Assembly (NCBI RefSeq): GCF_003425685.1
Contig: NZ_QJKM01000022.1
Location: forward strand, 23,861-87,860
Reading direction: 5' to 3'
From: Rhizobium terrae
GTDB taxonomy: Bacteria > Pseudomonadota > Alphaproteobacteria > Rhizobiales > Rhizobiaceae
Length of the DNA: 64,000 nucleotides
Shown here: piece after piece, positions 1 to 8,450 of the stretch
Layout of the letters: every line of letters starts with the position of its first letter
Position numbering within the stretch: position 1 is the stretch's first letter
Notes under the pieces: model-generated
The model's database searches: none
What the model saw: the letters and a program-made list of their open reading frames with translations, nothing else
Told to the model about the DNA's origin: nothing
Program-made: the position numbers and the translations under genes

Positions 1-1704
1 GCGCTTCCGGTCTGGATGCTAGGTTACGGCCTTTGCCTTCAGCTCTTCTACAACGACGGCCGCATTCTTGAAGCAACGCTGACAGACAACCCGTTTGCCG
101 CGGTCGAACAGCTCTGGTTTTATAAGACGAACCGCGCTTTGCAAAAGGTGGCTCTCGGCGCGACAGTGCCAGCATTGCTGGTTGCCGGCTTCGTCGCTCA
201 TATTGGCATTCGGACCAAGAGCAGTCCTTTGGGTGATGCTGCGTTTCAAGACAGGTCCTCGCTTCGGCGCGGCAAGTGGTTTCGAAAGCGGGGACATATC
301 CTTGGGCGCAGCGGCAGTAGAATTCTGCGTGTCGACGACGATCGGCACCATCTAGTTATCGGCCCGACCCGCTCCGGCAAGGGCGTCGGTTATGTTATTC
401 CCAACGCTTTGTTGCACGAAGGGTCGATGATCGTCACCGACCTGAAAGGCGAGATTTTCAAGGCCACCGCTGGTTATCGCCGCCGCAACGGCAGCCAGGT
501 ATTCCTGTTTGCACCAGGGTCCGAACGGACAAATTCCTACAATCCACTTGATTTCGTGCGGATGGAGCGGGGCGATCGAACCACGGACATTCAAAATATC
601 GCCGCCATCCTTATTCCTGAGAACATCGATTCCGAAAATTCCGTTTGGCAGGCAACAGCACAGCAAGTTCTAGCCGGCGTCCTCAGTTATATTCTCGAAA
701 GCCCCCATTATCACGACCGCCGCAACCTTGGGGAGGTCAATTCCTTTTTCAATACCGGTCTTAACCTGCAAGCGCTGATGAAGCTCGTCAAGGAGAAGGA
801 GCCTTCTCTTTCGAAGTACACGACCGAGAGCTTCAATTCCTATATCGCGCTTTCCGAGCGCGCTGCCGCTTCGGCTCTACTTGACGTGCAAAAGGCCCTG
901 CGTCCATTCAAAAACGAACGGATTGTTGCCGCGACCTGCTTCACCGATATGAACCTGCGCGCCCTGCAGCGCCGGCCGATGTCGATCTACCTGGCGCCTA
1001 ATATTCGGGACATATCGTTGTTGCGTCCCTTGCTCACCCTCTTTGTCCAACAGGTCATGAATATCCTGCTGCAGGAGCAAGAGTATGATCAGAGCTCGTT
1101 GCCCGTCTATTTCCTCCTGGACGAGTTCCGCCAGTTGAAGCGGATGGATGAGATCATGATGAAAATGCCTTATGTCGCGGGGTACAAGATCAAGCTAGCT
1201 TTCATCATTCAGGACCTGAAGAGTCTCGACGAAATCTACGGCGAGACGGCACGTCACTCGCTGCTTGGCAATTGCGGCTATCAGCTGATCCTTGGAGCCA
1301 ATGACCAAGCAACTGCCGAATATGCCTCTCGGGCGCTTGGCAAGCGCACCATCCGATATCAGTCTGAATCGCGGACCATCGAGTTGCTCGGTTTGCCCCG
1401 GCGGACCAAGACCGAACAGATCCGAGAGCGCGACCTGATGATGCCGCAAGAAATTCGGCAAATGCCGGACGACAAGATGATCCTTCTTGTCGAGGGTCAA
1501 GCTCCGATTTTCGGGGAAAAGTTGCGATACTTTCAAACCCAGCCATTTAAATCGGCGGAAGCATTCGCGCGGCGAAACGTTCCCCATCCGCCACGGATCG
1601 AACCTTGTCTACAATTGTCTATTCCAGCGGCGATCGCTCGCTACGCGGCATTGCTGGATATGCCCTCATCGACGTCGGTTCAAGACAAGGAAGACCAGAC
1701 CTAA
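1..1704 (+). CDS. VirD4/TraG-family type IV coupling protein (5' end outside window)
   Basis: Hexameric inner-membrane ATPase that passes the relaxosome-DNA complex to a type IV secretion channel. The frame is open to the left edge; the first ATG is at 16, so the true start and the first membrane segment probably lie outside. Counting from that ATG, a hydrophobic segment lies at about residues 48-66, the Walker A motif GPTRSGKG at 116-123, and a Walker B-like stretch ending in LLDEF near 364-372, inside a RecA-like fold. Family members run 550-700 residues, so most of the protein is present. No other transfer gene is visible, so I cannot tell whether it serves conjugation or effector export. 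It is the main evidence for a transmissible replicon. Confidence 0.9.
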   Translation, partial: ALPVWMLGYGLCLQLFYNDGRILEATLTDNPFAAVEQLWFYKTNRALQKVALGATVPALLVAGFVAHIGIRTKSSPLGDAAFQDRSSLRRGKWFRKRGHILGRSGSRILRVDDDRHHLVIGPTRSGKGVGYVIPNALLHEGSMIVTDLKGEIFKATAGYRRRNGSQVFLFAPGSERTNSYNPLDFVRMERGDRTTDIQNIAAILIPENIDSENSVWQATAQQVLAGVLSYILESPHYHDRRNLGEVNSFFNTGLNLQALMKLVKEKEPSLSKYTTESFNSYIALSERAAASALLDVQKALRPFKNERIVAATCFTDMNLRALQRRPMSIYLAPNIRDISLLRPLLTLFVQQVMNILLQEQEYDQSSLPVYFLLDEFRQLKRMDEIMMKMPYVAGYKIKLAFIIQDLKSLDEIYGETARHSLLGNCGYQLILGANDQATAEYASRALGKRTIRYQSESRTIELLGLPRRTKTEQIRERDLMMPQEIRQMPDDKMILLVEGQAPIFGEKLRYFQTQPFKSAEAFARRNVPHPPRIEPCLQLSIPAAIARYAALLDMPSSTSVQDKEDQT

Positions 1705-2132
1705 CCCGCTTTGCGCGGCGGATGATTAAGGACGCGGTGTCTGCACATGTATCATGACCCTATGCCGCAGATCGATCATTGGGGGCATGCCGATGGCTGC
1801 ATTCCTCCCATGACCCACCGCGAGCATCCTTACATCTGTGCTCGCGTGTAGATGCACGCCGTCTTACGTGTCTGGCGACATCATCAGCATTTCGCCTGTT
1901 AAGGCATGTAGGCGAAGGCGACCTTTCAGCCCTCAGATGCGGGTTAACCGGTTCGTGTTCCTCAGCCTTCCAATACTTCAGCCTCGGGAACCATCTTGGC
2001 GTAACAACTCGCCTCAATCCCCTTTACCTGCGGGCTACGTCACCCGGCGCGGTTCACAGAGCAGACAGCTCGAGAGATTCTGCGCGAGCCTCCTAACAGC
2101 CGACGCCACCCACTCAATGCCGTCCTTGTCCC
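1705..2132. other. 428-bp non-coding gap with a stem-loop
   Basis: No convincing gene lies between the coupling protein and the phosphoesterase. Short open frames occur on both strands but have low-complexity, arginine-rich translations typical of shadows. A perfect 8-bp inverted repeat (CGCGAGCA and TGCTCGCG, 12-nt loop) lies at about 1819-1846. On the minus strand several more G-rich, stem-like stretches follow, so a structured RNA or a remnant of a mobile element is possible. I could not match it to a family. Confidence 0.5.
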
Positions 2133-2999
2133 TCACCGCTTAAACTCGACCTCAGACCTGATTTCGGGAACATCCAAAAAAGAAGGCAACGGAGCGACCC
2201 AGCGGCGGGCGGTGGCGGCCGCATCGATGCCGAAGCGGAAGGGGTCGCGCCCGAATGCTTCCCAGGTTACCTTGTCATCGAGCTCAAGCAGACCCCATGT
2301 TCCGGCGGGCTCCGGATGGCATGTGAAGGTCTCCGTCAGGGATTGGACGGTCACATGCGGGATCCCGTCAACCATCGTCACAGTGTTCCAATGCACATGA
2401 CCGGAGAACCAGACGACGGGGATGGTCGCGGCACGCAGAAGCGCGCGAACGCGATCGGCATTCGGATAGCAGGAGAACTGCGGATTGCGCTCGAAATAAT
2501 AGTTGCTTTCCTGAGCATGTCCGGAGACCGGTACGTGGCTCATGATAGCCAGCGGACGATCGGCGCTGCGCACCACGCCCGCCAGCCAGATGAAGTCGCC
2601 TTCGCTTAATTTGAAGCCATCCGTTCTCACCAGCGTGTCGGCCGACCAAAGGACGATGCGCCATCCGCCGAGATCGATCGTCCGGTGGCCGAGGGGTTGT
2701 CCGAAAATTTCCTCGTTCTCCGCAACCGAAAGCCAGTTGCGGTCGTGATTTCCGCAGATGTGGTAGACGGGCCGTACGATCGGCCTGAAGGCCTCGGCGA
2801 TCTCACGCTCAAGCCTCAGATCGGTTTCGCGGTCCACGTCGGAGATCCGGTCGCCGAGATCAATGACCGCATCGGGGTTTGCTTCGGCGACGAAACGCCG
2901 GAATTCCTCCATCAGCGCAAGCGCGGTGCTACCCTTCTTAGTGAACTTGTCCGTTCCATGATGGATGTCGGCGATAAGTGCGACGCGTACGGGGGCCAT
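2133..2999 (-). CDS. Calcineurin-like metallophosphoesterase
   Basis: Predicted cytosolic dimetal phosphoesterase of 288 residues. The metal-binding signature is complete: D11 and H13 in ADIHH, D50 in LGD, N84-H85-D86 in GNHD, H154 in SHVP and H201/H203 in GHVH. The fold class includes cyclic-nucleotide and glycerophosphodiester phosphodiesterases (CpdA/GpdQ type). No signal peptide is seen. It is the last gene of a minus-strand operon after a CUT1 importer, separated from the binding protein gene by strong hairpins. With the divergent HAD phosphatase this suggests the imported solute is, or becomes, a phosphoester. The substrate is inferred only from context. Confidence 0.85.
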   Translation of the reverse strand: MAPVRVALIADIHHGTDKFTKKGSTALALMEEFRRFVAEANPDAVIDLGDRISDVDRETDLRLEREIAEAFRPIVRPVYHICGNHDRNWLSVAENEEIFGQPLGHRTIDLGGWRIVLWSADTLVRTDGFKLSEGDFIWLAGVVRSADRPLAIMSHVPVSGHAQESNYYFERNPQFSCYPNADRVRALLRAATIPVVWFSGHVHWNTVTMVDGIPHVTVQSLTETFTCHPEPAGTWGLLELDDKVTWEAFGRDPFRFGIDAAATARRWVAPLPSFLDVPEIRSEVEFKR

Positions 3000-3073
3000 G
3001 TTCGTTTTCCTTCGTGATCGAACCGAGGCGAACGATCACCTCGAAATTGGCTGTGCCTTTGACCGGGCGTGAA

Positions 3074-3134
3074 GGACGCCGCGTGGGAACGGCGGCGTCC
3101 GCGATGGGGACCGGCCCGAGGGGGTGGCGGTCCC
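3074..3134 (-). terminator. Two tandem hairpins after the binding-protein gene
   Basis: A perfect 9-bp stem (GGACGCCGC with GCGGCGTCC, 3074-3100) and a second 7-bp stem (GGGACCG with CGGTCCC, 3107-3134) lie directly after the solute-binding protein gene. There is no U-run on the minus strand, so the role may be partial termination or mRNA protection, giving more binding protein than phosphoesterase. Confidence 0.5.
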
Positions 3135-3143
3135 GGCGCTGGC

Positions 3144-4442
3144 TTAGGCGTGGGGAAGCAGGCCCTGGACCGCCTGGCCCAGATCGGCTAGCGCCTGATC
3201 GCCGGACTTCTTGCCGGTGAGGACCGGATAAAGGCCGTCGACGATGGTCTGTGTTATCTTCAGGCCGTTCTGTCCCGGAAACTCGAACCAGCCGGTGATC
3301 TTGTCGGTGCGCGAAGCGCCGAGCTTCTGCAGAGGATCATCCCGGTAAAGCTTGGCGAGCATGTCCTCGCGCTCGGCCGGAACCGTTGTCGAGGGAATGT
3401 ATCCGAGGTGCTTCACCATCGAACTCGCGCCGATCGGGCCGGTGGCGAACTTGATGAACTCCCAGGCAGCCGCCTGCTTTGCCTCGCCCTTGGAGAACAT
3501 CATCGCAACGCAGCCGCCCGCCGGCACGGTGCCGTTGTCTGCAGAGATCGGATGGGACGCGCCGACCAGCGGGAAACGGTTGCCGATCTCGCGATGGAAG
3601 CGGCCGAGTTCGGCGCTCGACGTGTTCATGAAACCGAGGCGGCCGGAGAACATTTCCTGATACATCACCTGGTCGCTGAGGTCCTTCATCCTGGCCTCGT
3701 CCACGAAGCGCTGCAGGAGCTGCAGCGCCTTCTGGCCCGGTTCCTCGGTAAAGCGGACCTTCGTGCCGGTCTTGTCGACGAACTCTCCGCCATGCGAACG
3801 GATAAGCGCCTGAAAAGCCCAGTCGCCCGCCATGCTCCAGCGATAGAACATTCCCTTCGTATTGGTGGAGGCGTTGTCGATCGCCTTCGCCAGTTCGATC
3901 AAACCGTTCCAATCCGCGGGCAGAGCTTGCGGATCGCCGCCAGCCTTCTTCACGAGGTCGGCGTTGAAATAGAAGACGGGCTGGGACATGCCGAAGGCGA
4001 TCCCTACCTGCTTGCCTTCGAGCTGCCCGACCGAGAGAAGCGCCGGTTTATAGCCGAGCTCGGCGACTTTCGGATCAGACTTCAGGAACGGCGTGAGATC
4101 GACCGGCAGGTTTCGGTCCAGCAGCGCGCGCTGCCGGTTCAATCCATGCAGTCCGACATCTGGAAGAGTGCCGGTAATGCTGTCGCGAAGGCTGCGCTGG
4201 AGCAGTTCCGGGTAGCCGGGCTCGGGGGCGCGATACTTGACGCGGATGTTCGGATTGGCAGCTGAGAAAGCGGTTGCGATCTCCTTCATGGCCGGGTCAA
4301 AGACAACGGGTGACTGGTACTGAACCTCGATCTCGGTCACGCTGGACTGCGCGCGCAGGTAGGAAGGCAGGGCAACGGCGCTGCCGGCGGCAGCAGCTCC
4401 GGCAAGGATCTGACGGCGGGTGACGGGGATGCTGGTCTTCAT
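3144..4442 (-). CDS. ABC transporter solute-binding protein, family 1 (CUT1 type)
   Basis: Periplasmic binding protein of 432 residues that would deliver a sugar, polyol or glycerophosphate-like ligand to the two permeases encoded just upstream. The N-terminus has a twin-arginine pattern (TRRQ at residues 8-11) followed by an alanine-rich hydrophobic stretch and a likely cleavage site near residue 31, so export by Tat is plausible. The mature part has the usual two-lobed family 1 features, including the NPN segment near residue 65. It belongs to an operon read ATPase, permease, permease, binding protein, phosphoesterase. The ligand cannot be read from sequence; a UgpB-like phosphoester ligand would fit the neighbours. 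Confidence 0.9.
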   Translation of the reverse strand: MKTSIPVTRRQILAGAAAAGSAVALPSYLRAQSSVTEIEVQYQSPVVFDPAMKEIATAFSAANPNIRVKYRAPEPGYPELLQRSLRDSITGTLPDVGLHGLNRQRALLDRNLPVDLTPFLKSDPKVAELGYKPALLSVGQLEGKQVGIAFGMSQPVFYFNADLVKKAGGDPQALPADWNGLIELAKAIDNASTNTKGMFYRWSMAGDWAFQALIRSHGGEFVDKTGTKVRFTEEPGQKALQLLQRFVDEARMKDLSDQVMYQEMFSGRLGFMNTSSAELGRFHREIGNRFPLVGASHPISADNGTVPAGGCVAMMFSKGEAKQAAAWEFIKFATGPIGASSMVKHLGYIPSTTVPAEREDMLAKLYRDDPLQKLGASRTDKITGWFEFPGQNGLKITQTIVDGLYPVLTGKKSGDQALADLGQAVQGLLPHA

Positions 4443-4467
4443 GTCGAAACTCCTCGGAGAATGATGA

Positions 4468-5295
4468 TTATTTCATGGAACTCATGGTGAGGCCGTCGAT
4501 GAACCATCGCTGGGCGATCAGGAAGGCAATGACGAGCGGGGCGTTGACCACGGTCGCCGCCGCCATGAGACGACCGAAATTGGTGCCGGCTTCAGCGGTA
4601 ACGAAGAACATGACGCCAAGCGCCGGCGTCGCGAGCTCGGGCGTTTGAATGGCGATGAGCGGCCAGAAAAAGTCATTCCAGTGGCCGACAACCGAAAGAA
4701 TGCCAAAGGCGATCAGGCCGGGAATGGCTGTTGGCAGCATGATGCGCCAGACGATCGCAACCTCCGAAAGCCCGTCCATTCTGGCGGCGCTGATGAGGTC
4801 GTCAGGAACCGTGCGGAAGAATTGCCGCATCAGGAATATGCCGAAGACCGAAATGGCAGAAGGAAGGATCAGGGCGGCATAGCTGTCCAGCAGCCCGAAC
4901 TTCCACAGCATGATATAGACCGGCACGGCGGGAACCTGTGGCGGGATCAGCAGGCCGAGCAGGACGAAAGCCATGGTGAGGTTGCGGCCGGGCCAGCGCA
5001 ACTTGGCGAGCGCATAAGCGCAGGGAAGTGCAAACAGCGCCTGGGCTAGGAATATCCCGACGCAGACGAGGACGCCATTCAGGAGATAACGCCAGAGCGG
5101 CTGCATCGCGAAAGCCGCGACATAGTTCTCGATCCCGTCGGGGCTGGTCGGCAGGAGGGAAAACTGCGGGTGATAGATCTCCCCCTCGGTCTTCAGGCTG
5201 ATCGAAACCATCAGTACGAAGGGAAGCACCATCAGGACGGCGCCCGTTGCAAGTATGAGGTGCCTGAACAGGGCGGCTGCGATGCTGGTTCTCAT
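4468..5295 (-). CDS. ABC transporter permease, MalG/UgpE type
   Basis: Inner-membrane permease of 275 residues with about six hydrophobic segments. The cytoplasmic EAA-type loop that contacts the ATPase is recognisable around ISAARMDG in the C-terminal half, followed by a conserved LPTAIPG. It lies 25 bp before the binding protein gene and 3 bp after the partner permease gene, so all are probably co-transcribed. It would form the heterodimeric channel with the MalF-type permease. The length matches the MalG branch of CUT1 permeases. Confidence 0.9.
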   Translation of the reverse strand: MRTSIAAALFRHLILATGAVLMVLPFVLMVSISLKTEGEIYHPQFSLLPTSPDGIENYVAAFAMQPLWRYLLNGVLVCVGIFLAQALFALPCAYALAKLRWPGRNLTMAFVLLGLLIPPQVPAVPVYIMLWKFGLLDSYAALILPSAISVFGIFLMRQFFRTVPDDLISAARMDGLSEVAIVWRIMLPTAIPGLIAFGILSVVGHWNDFFWPLIAIQTPELATPALGVMFFVTAEAGTNFGRLMAAATVVNAPLVIAFLIAQRWFIDGLTMSSMK

Positions 5296-5298
5296 GGG

Positions 5299-6243
5299 TC
5301 ATCCGTAATGGGTTTTGCGATCGACCAGCACGACCTGGAGCAGAGTGAGGACGAGCACGAAGAGCAGGAAGACGCAGGTCAGGGCCGACGCATAAGCCGA
5401 GCGCAGGAAAGAGAAGCCTTCCTGGTACATCTGGAAAAGGAGGACGTTCGTCGCATTGCCGGGTCCGCCCTGGGTCAGCGCGATGACTGTGTCGAAGACC
5501 TGGAACGACTTGATCGCCGTGACGGTCAACACGAAAAGCGTCGCCGGGCCCAGCATCGGCCATGTCACCCTGCGAAAGCGCTCCCAGGCACCATCGGCAC
5601 CGTCCAGGGCGGCGGCGTCGTAGAGGTCCTTCGGAATTCCCTTGAGGCCGGCCAGGAACAGCACCATGTTGAGGCCGACCGATTGCCAGATGCCAATGAC
5701 GCCCAAAGCGAGCAGCGCCGTGTCCGGGTCCCGGAGCCAGTCCCGCGTCGGAAGCCCGAAGGCCGACAGCGTCTGGTTGATGATCCCGACGGTTGGATGG
5801 AAATAGGCGAACTGGAACACGAATGCCATCGGCAGAAGCGTTGCCGTGACCGGCAGGAAAAACACGGTGCGGTAGAAGCCGCGCCCGGACGTGCCGCTCT
5901 CGATCAGCAACGCTGCTCCGAGACCAAGAAGAACGGAGAGCGGCATCGTGAAGGCGACATAGACGAGCGTGTTGAGGAAGGAGGTCCGGAACAGCTGGTC
6001 CGCAACCATCTCGCGAAAGTTGCCGAGTCCGATCCAGGACATGGTGGGCTGACCGAAGGACCAGTCCGTGAAGGACAGGAGGACGACGGCAGCGGCGGGA
6101 CCGAGCAGGAGAAGCCACATCAAAGCGACAGCCGGACCGGCGAGCGACCAGGCCGTCGCGGTCTCCGCCACCCATCGGCCAATCAGCCGCCGGCTCGCCG
6201 ACGAAGCCGACGACCGGTGCCGTGCCGTTGCGAGCTCAGCCAT
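5299..6243 (-). CDS. ABC transporter permease, MalF/UgpA type
   Basis: Inner-membrane permease of 314 residues, partner of the MalG-type protein. The N-terminus carries about 30 hydrophilic residues before the first membrane span, as usual for the UgpA branch. The EAA loop is seen as DLYDAAALDGADG followed by a conserved WPMLGP. Its start overlaps the end of the ATPase gene by 8 bp, which implies translational coupling. No odd features. Confidence 0.9.
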   Translation of the reverse strand: MAELATARHRSSASSASRRLIGRWVAETATAWSLAGPAVALMWLLLLGPAAAVVLLSFTDWSFGQPTMSWIGLGNFREMVADQLFRTSFLNTLVYVAFTMPLSVLLGLGAALLIESGTSGRGFYRTVFFLPVTATLLPMAFVFQFAYFHPTVGIINQTLSAFGLPTRDWLRDPDTALLALGVIGIWQSVGLNMVLFLAGLKGIPKDLYDAAALDGADGAWERFRRVTWPMLGPATLFVLTVTAIKSFQVFDTVIALTQGGPGNATNVLLFQMYQEGFSFLRSAYASALTCVFLLFVLVLTLLQVVLVDRKTHYG

Positions 6244-7408
6244 GAAGGTTCCTCACCTGCGACGGGACGGAACGCGTCAGCGTCGCCGCTCTCTTCCCGT
6301 TTTCGGTGAAGACGAGAATGCGCGCGGGATCAACGGCAAGATGGATCGGGCTGCCCAGCCGATAGCGTGTGGCGACGGTTGGCTCGACGCGGGCGACAAC
6401 GGAAGCGGCGGAGCCGGCAAAGGAGACATGGAGCAGCGTTTCCGACCCCAGCAGCTCGATGTGCCTCACGGTGCCCGTGAGAAGCGAGCCTTCGCCGGGC
6501 TGCTGTGCCACCTCCCAGACTTCCGGACGGACGGCTACGGAAACGGGCGCATGCCGTCCGGCATCGACGACAACAGGCCAGATCTTGTCGAACACTTCGA
6601 TCGCGCCGTCGTGCCGGACGGTGCCGGGAAGAACGTTGATCTCGGGCGTACCAATGAAGCGCGCGACTTCGAGGGTCTTCGGTTCGTCATAGATGCGTTG
6701 GGGCGGATCGACCTGCAGCAGACGCCCGTGCATCATCACCGCGACGCGGTCCGACATGGTCATCGCTTCGATCTGATCGTGCGTGACGTAGATGAACGTT
6801 GCCTGCAGCCGGCGATGCATCTCGGAGATTTCAGCGCGAGCTTTAACGCGCATCTTCGCGTCGAGGTTAGAAAGCGGCTCGTCCATCAGAAAGGCCTGCG
6901 GCTGGCGCACCATCGCTCGCGCCAGAGCAACCCGCTGTCGCTGTCCGCCGGACAGCTGGCCGGGGCGCCGGGACAGAAGATGCGCGATGCCGAGGCTCTC
7001 GGCGACCTGTCGTGCCTCAACGGCGATTTCCCGCCGGATCGCTCCCGCGCCCGGCAATAGCCCACCGAGGAGGGGTAATCGCTGGAGAGTGCCCATCCGC
7101 CGCATCGTCAGAGGGAGCGAAATGTTCTCTTCGACCGTCATGTATGGATAAAGCGCATAGGACTGGAAGACCATCGACAGGTCGCGCGCCTTGGGTGCCT
7201 TCATATCGACGCTGGAACCGGCGATGGCGATCGTGCCGGAATCCTGATGTTCAAGCCCCGCGATAATCCGCAGCAGCGTGCTCTTGCCGCAGCCGGAGGG
7301 ACCAACGAGCGTCAGGAACTCTCCATTCGCGACGTCGAGCGACACACCCTCGAGTATGATCGTGCCCGCGAATGACTTACTGATATTCGCAATCGAAATC
7401 TCCGCCAT
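6236..7408 (-). CDS. ABC transporter ATPase, UgpC/MalK type
   Basis: Cytosolic ATPase of 390 residues that powers the importer. Walker A is GPSGCGKST at 36-44, the Q-loop glutamine is Q82, the signature LSGGQ is at 152-156, Walker B ends in D176-E177 and the switch histidine is H210. A C-terminal TOBE-like region of about 150 residues follows. Unusual is an extra, proline- and glycine-rich stretch at about 104-124 between the Q-loop and the signature motif, longer than in typical MalK proteins. It is the first gene of the minus operon and faces a divergent phosphatase-regulator pair across a 232-bp control region. Confidence 0.92.
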   Translation of the reverse strand: MAEISIANISKSFAGTIILEGVSLDVANGEFLTLVGPSGCGKSTLLRIIAGLEHQDSGTIAIAGSSVDMKAPKARDLSMVFQSYALYPYMTVEENISLPLTMRRMGTLQRLPLLGGLLPGAGAIRREIAVEARQVAESLGIAHLLSRRPGQLSGGQRQRVALARAMVRQPQAFLMDEPLSNLDAKMRVKARAEISEMHRRLQATFIYVTHDQIEAMTMSDRVAVMMHGRLLQVDPPQRIYDEPKTLEVARFIGTPEINVLPGTVRHDGAIEVFDKIWPVVVDAGRHAPVSVAVRPEVWEVAQQPGEGSLLTGTVRHIELLGSETLLHVSFAGSAASVVARVEPTVATRYRLGSPIHLAVDPARILVFTENGKRAATLTRSVPSQVRNLHG

Positions 7409-7460
7409 CGCCGGCTCCTTTGAAGACCGGGGGTTTATACACCCCTTGTGTGACAGACGA

Positions 7461-7503
7461 ATGAAATAAGCTCATTATATTTCTCTTTTGTTTCTGATGA
7501 AAT
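7461..7503. promoter_or_regulatory. Candidate RpiR operator repeats in divergent promoter region
   Basis: The heptamer ATGAAAT occurs twice (7461-7467 and 7497-7503), each time followed within 0-3 bp by CTCAT. Overlapping the first copy is an inverted repeat GAAATA/TATTTC (7463-7483). The position between the importer operon and the phosphatase-RpiR operon suits autoregulation and control of both by the RpiR protein encoded at 8447-9328. This is inference from repeats and position. Confidence 0.4.
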
Positions 7504-7640
7504 CTCATATGATGGCGAGACAAATGCTTCGATCGTGCGGTCTGGTCTCTATCGAGGATGAAGATGGCCTCTTCCGCTGAAGGTATTGCTGCGAGTCGCT
7601 CATTTCGACGAATGCTCGACTGAAGATTTGTCAGGATTGA

Positions 7641-8450
7641 ATGCGGGCAAGAACTGAAATGTTGAATGAATTAGAGGCAGCCGACGGCTACTTGTTCGAT
7701 CTGGACGGCACGCTGCTCAGCGGTGGGGCGCTCTTGCCGGACGCCCGTGCGATGCTTGCCGAAGCGCGGCATAATTTTGCGATCGTCAGCAACAATGCCG
7801 AACATCTCCCATCACAGATCGCCGCGATGCTGGCCGATCTCAGCCTCGACGTTCCCGCCGAGCGGATTGTCACGGCAGGGGCTGAAACCCTGAAGCTGGT
7901 GAGCGAGGAACTGCCGGGCGCGGCCATTCTTCTCCTTTGCAGCGGCGCCCTAAGTGATTTTGCCGTTCAGAGAAAGTTGGTTCCGTCCGACGAGCGCGTT
8001 GACGCCGTCGTCGTTGGGCGCGACAGAAATTTCTCCTATGAAAAACTGCGGCTTGCCGCCAATGCGGTGCTGAACGGAGCCCAGCTGTTCGTCGCCAACC
8101 CGGATCTGACGCATCCGAGCCCCGGCGGCTTGATCGTGCCGGAAACCGGATCGCTCGCCGCCGCCATACTCGCTTGCACCGGCAACGTCCCCTACCGGGT
8201 CGTTGGAAAGCCGGAGGCGCATCTGTTCCGCCGCGGCCTGAGCGTTGTGGGAACGGAGGCCCGGCGGACAATCATGGTTGGAGACAATCACGAGACCGAC
8301 GGAGCCGGCGCTGCCAGAATGGGGATCCGCTACGTTCACATCGGTGAACACAAGCCCTCGGTAACTCCCTCGCCAACGACAGGCAATCCATCCTTGTCGC
8401 CACAGGCGGAATGCGCCGGGAATACAATGGTACGGAAAGGCAGGCCATGA
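7641..8450 (+). CDS. HAD-superfamily phosphatase, NagD-like
   Basis: Cytosolic sugar-phosphate or polyol-phosphate phosphatase of 269 residues. Motif I is FDLDGT with nucleophile D20 and D22; motif II lies in FAIVSNNAE, motif III is the lysine in VVGKPEAH, and motif IV is GDNHETD. This is the class IIA HAD architecture of NagD and 4-nitrophenylphosphatase-like proteins. A second ATG at 7659 is an alternative start. After the last motif there is an unusually long, low-complexity tail of about 35 residues. The stop overlaps the next gene by 4 bp, so phosphatase and RpiR regulator are translationally coupled. It probably dephosphorylates the substrate brought in by the divergent importer. Confidence 0.85.
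   Translation: MRARTEMLNELEAADGYLFDLDGTLLSGGALLPDARAMLAEARHNFAIVSNNAEHLPSQIAAMLADLSLDVPAERIVTAGAETLKLVSEELPGAAILLLCSGALSDFAVQRKLVPSDERVDAVVVGRDRNFSYEKLRLAANAVLNGAQLFVANPDLTHPSPGGLIVPETGSLAAAILACTGNVPYRVVGKPEAHLFRRGLSVVGTEARRTIMVGDNHETDGAGAARMGIRYVHIGEHKPSVTPSPTTGNPSLSPQAECAGNTMVRKGRP

Noticed and set aside
4802..6175. Long open frames overlapping the first CUT1 permease genes (457 codons on the same strand, others opposite)
   Set aside because: They are out-of-phase shadows of GC-rich genes: the translations are rich in Arg, Pro, Ala and Gly without recognisable motifs, while the permease frames carry EAA loops and membrane spans.
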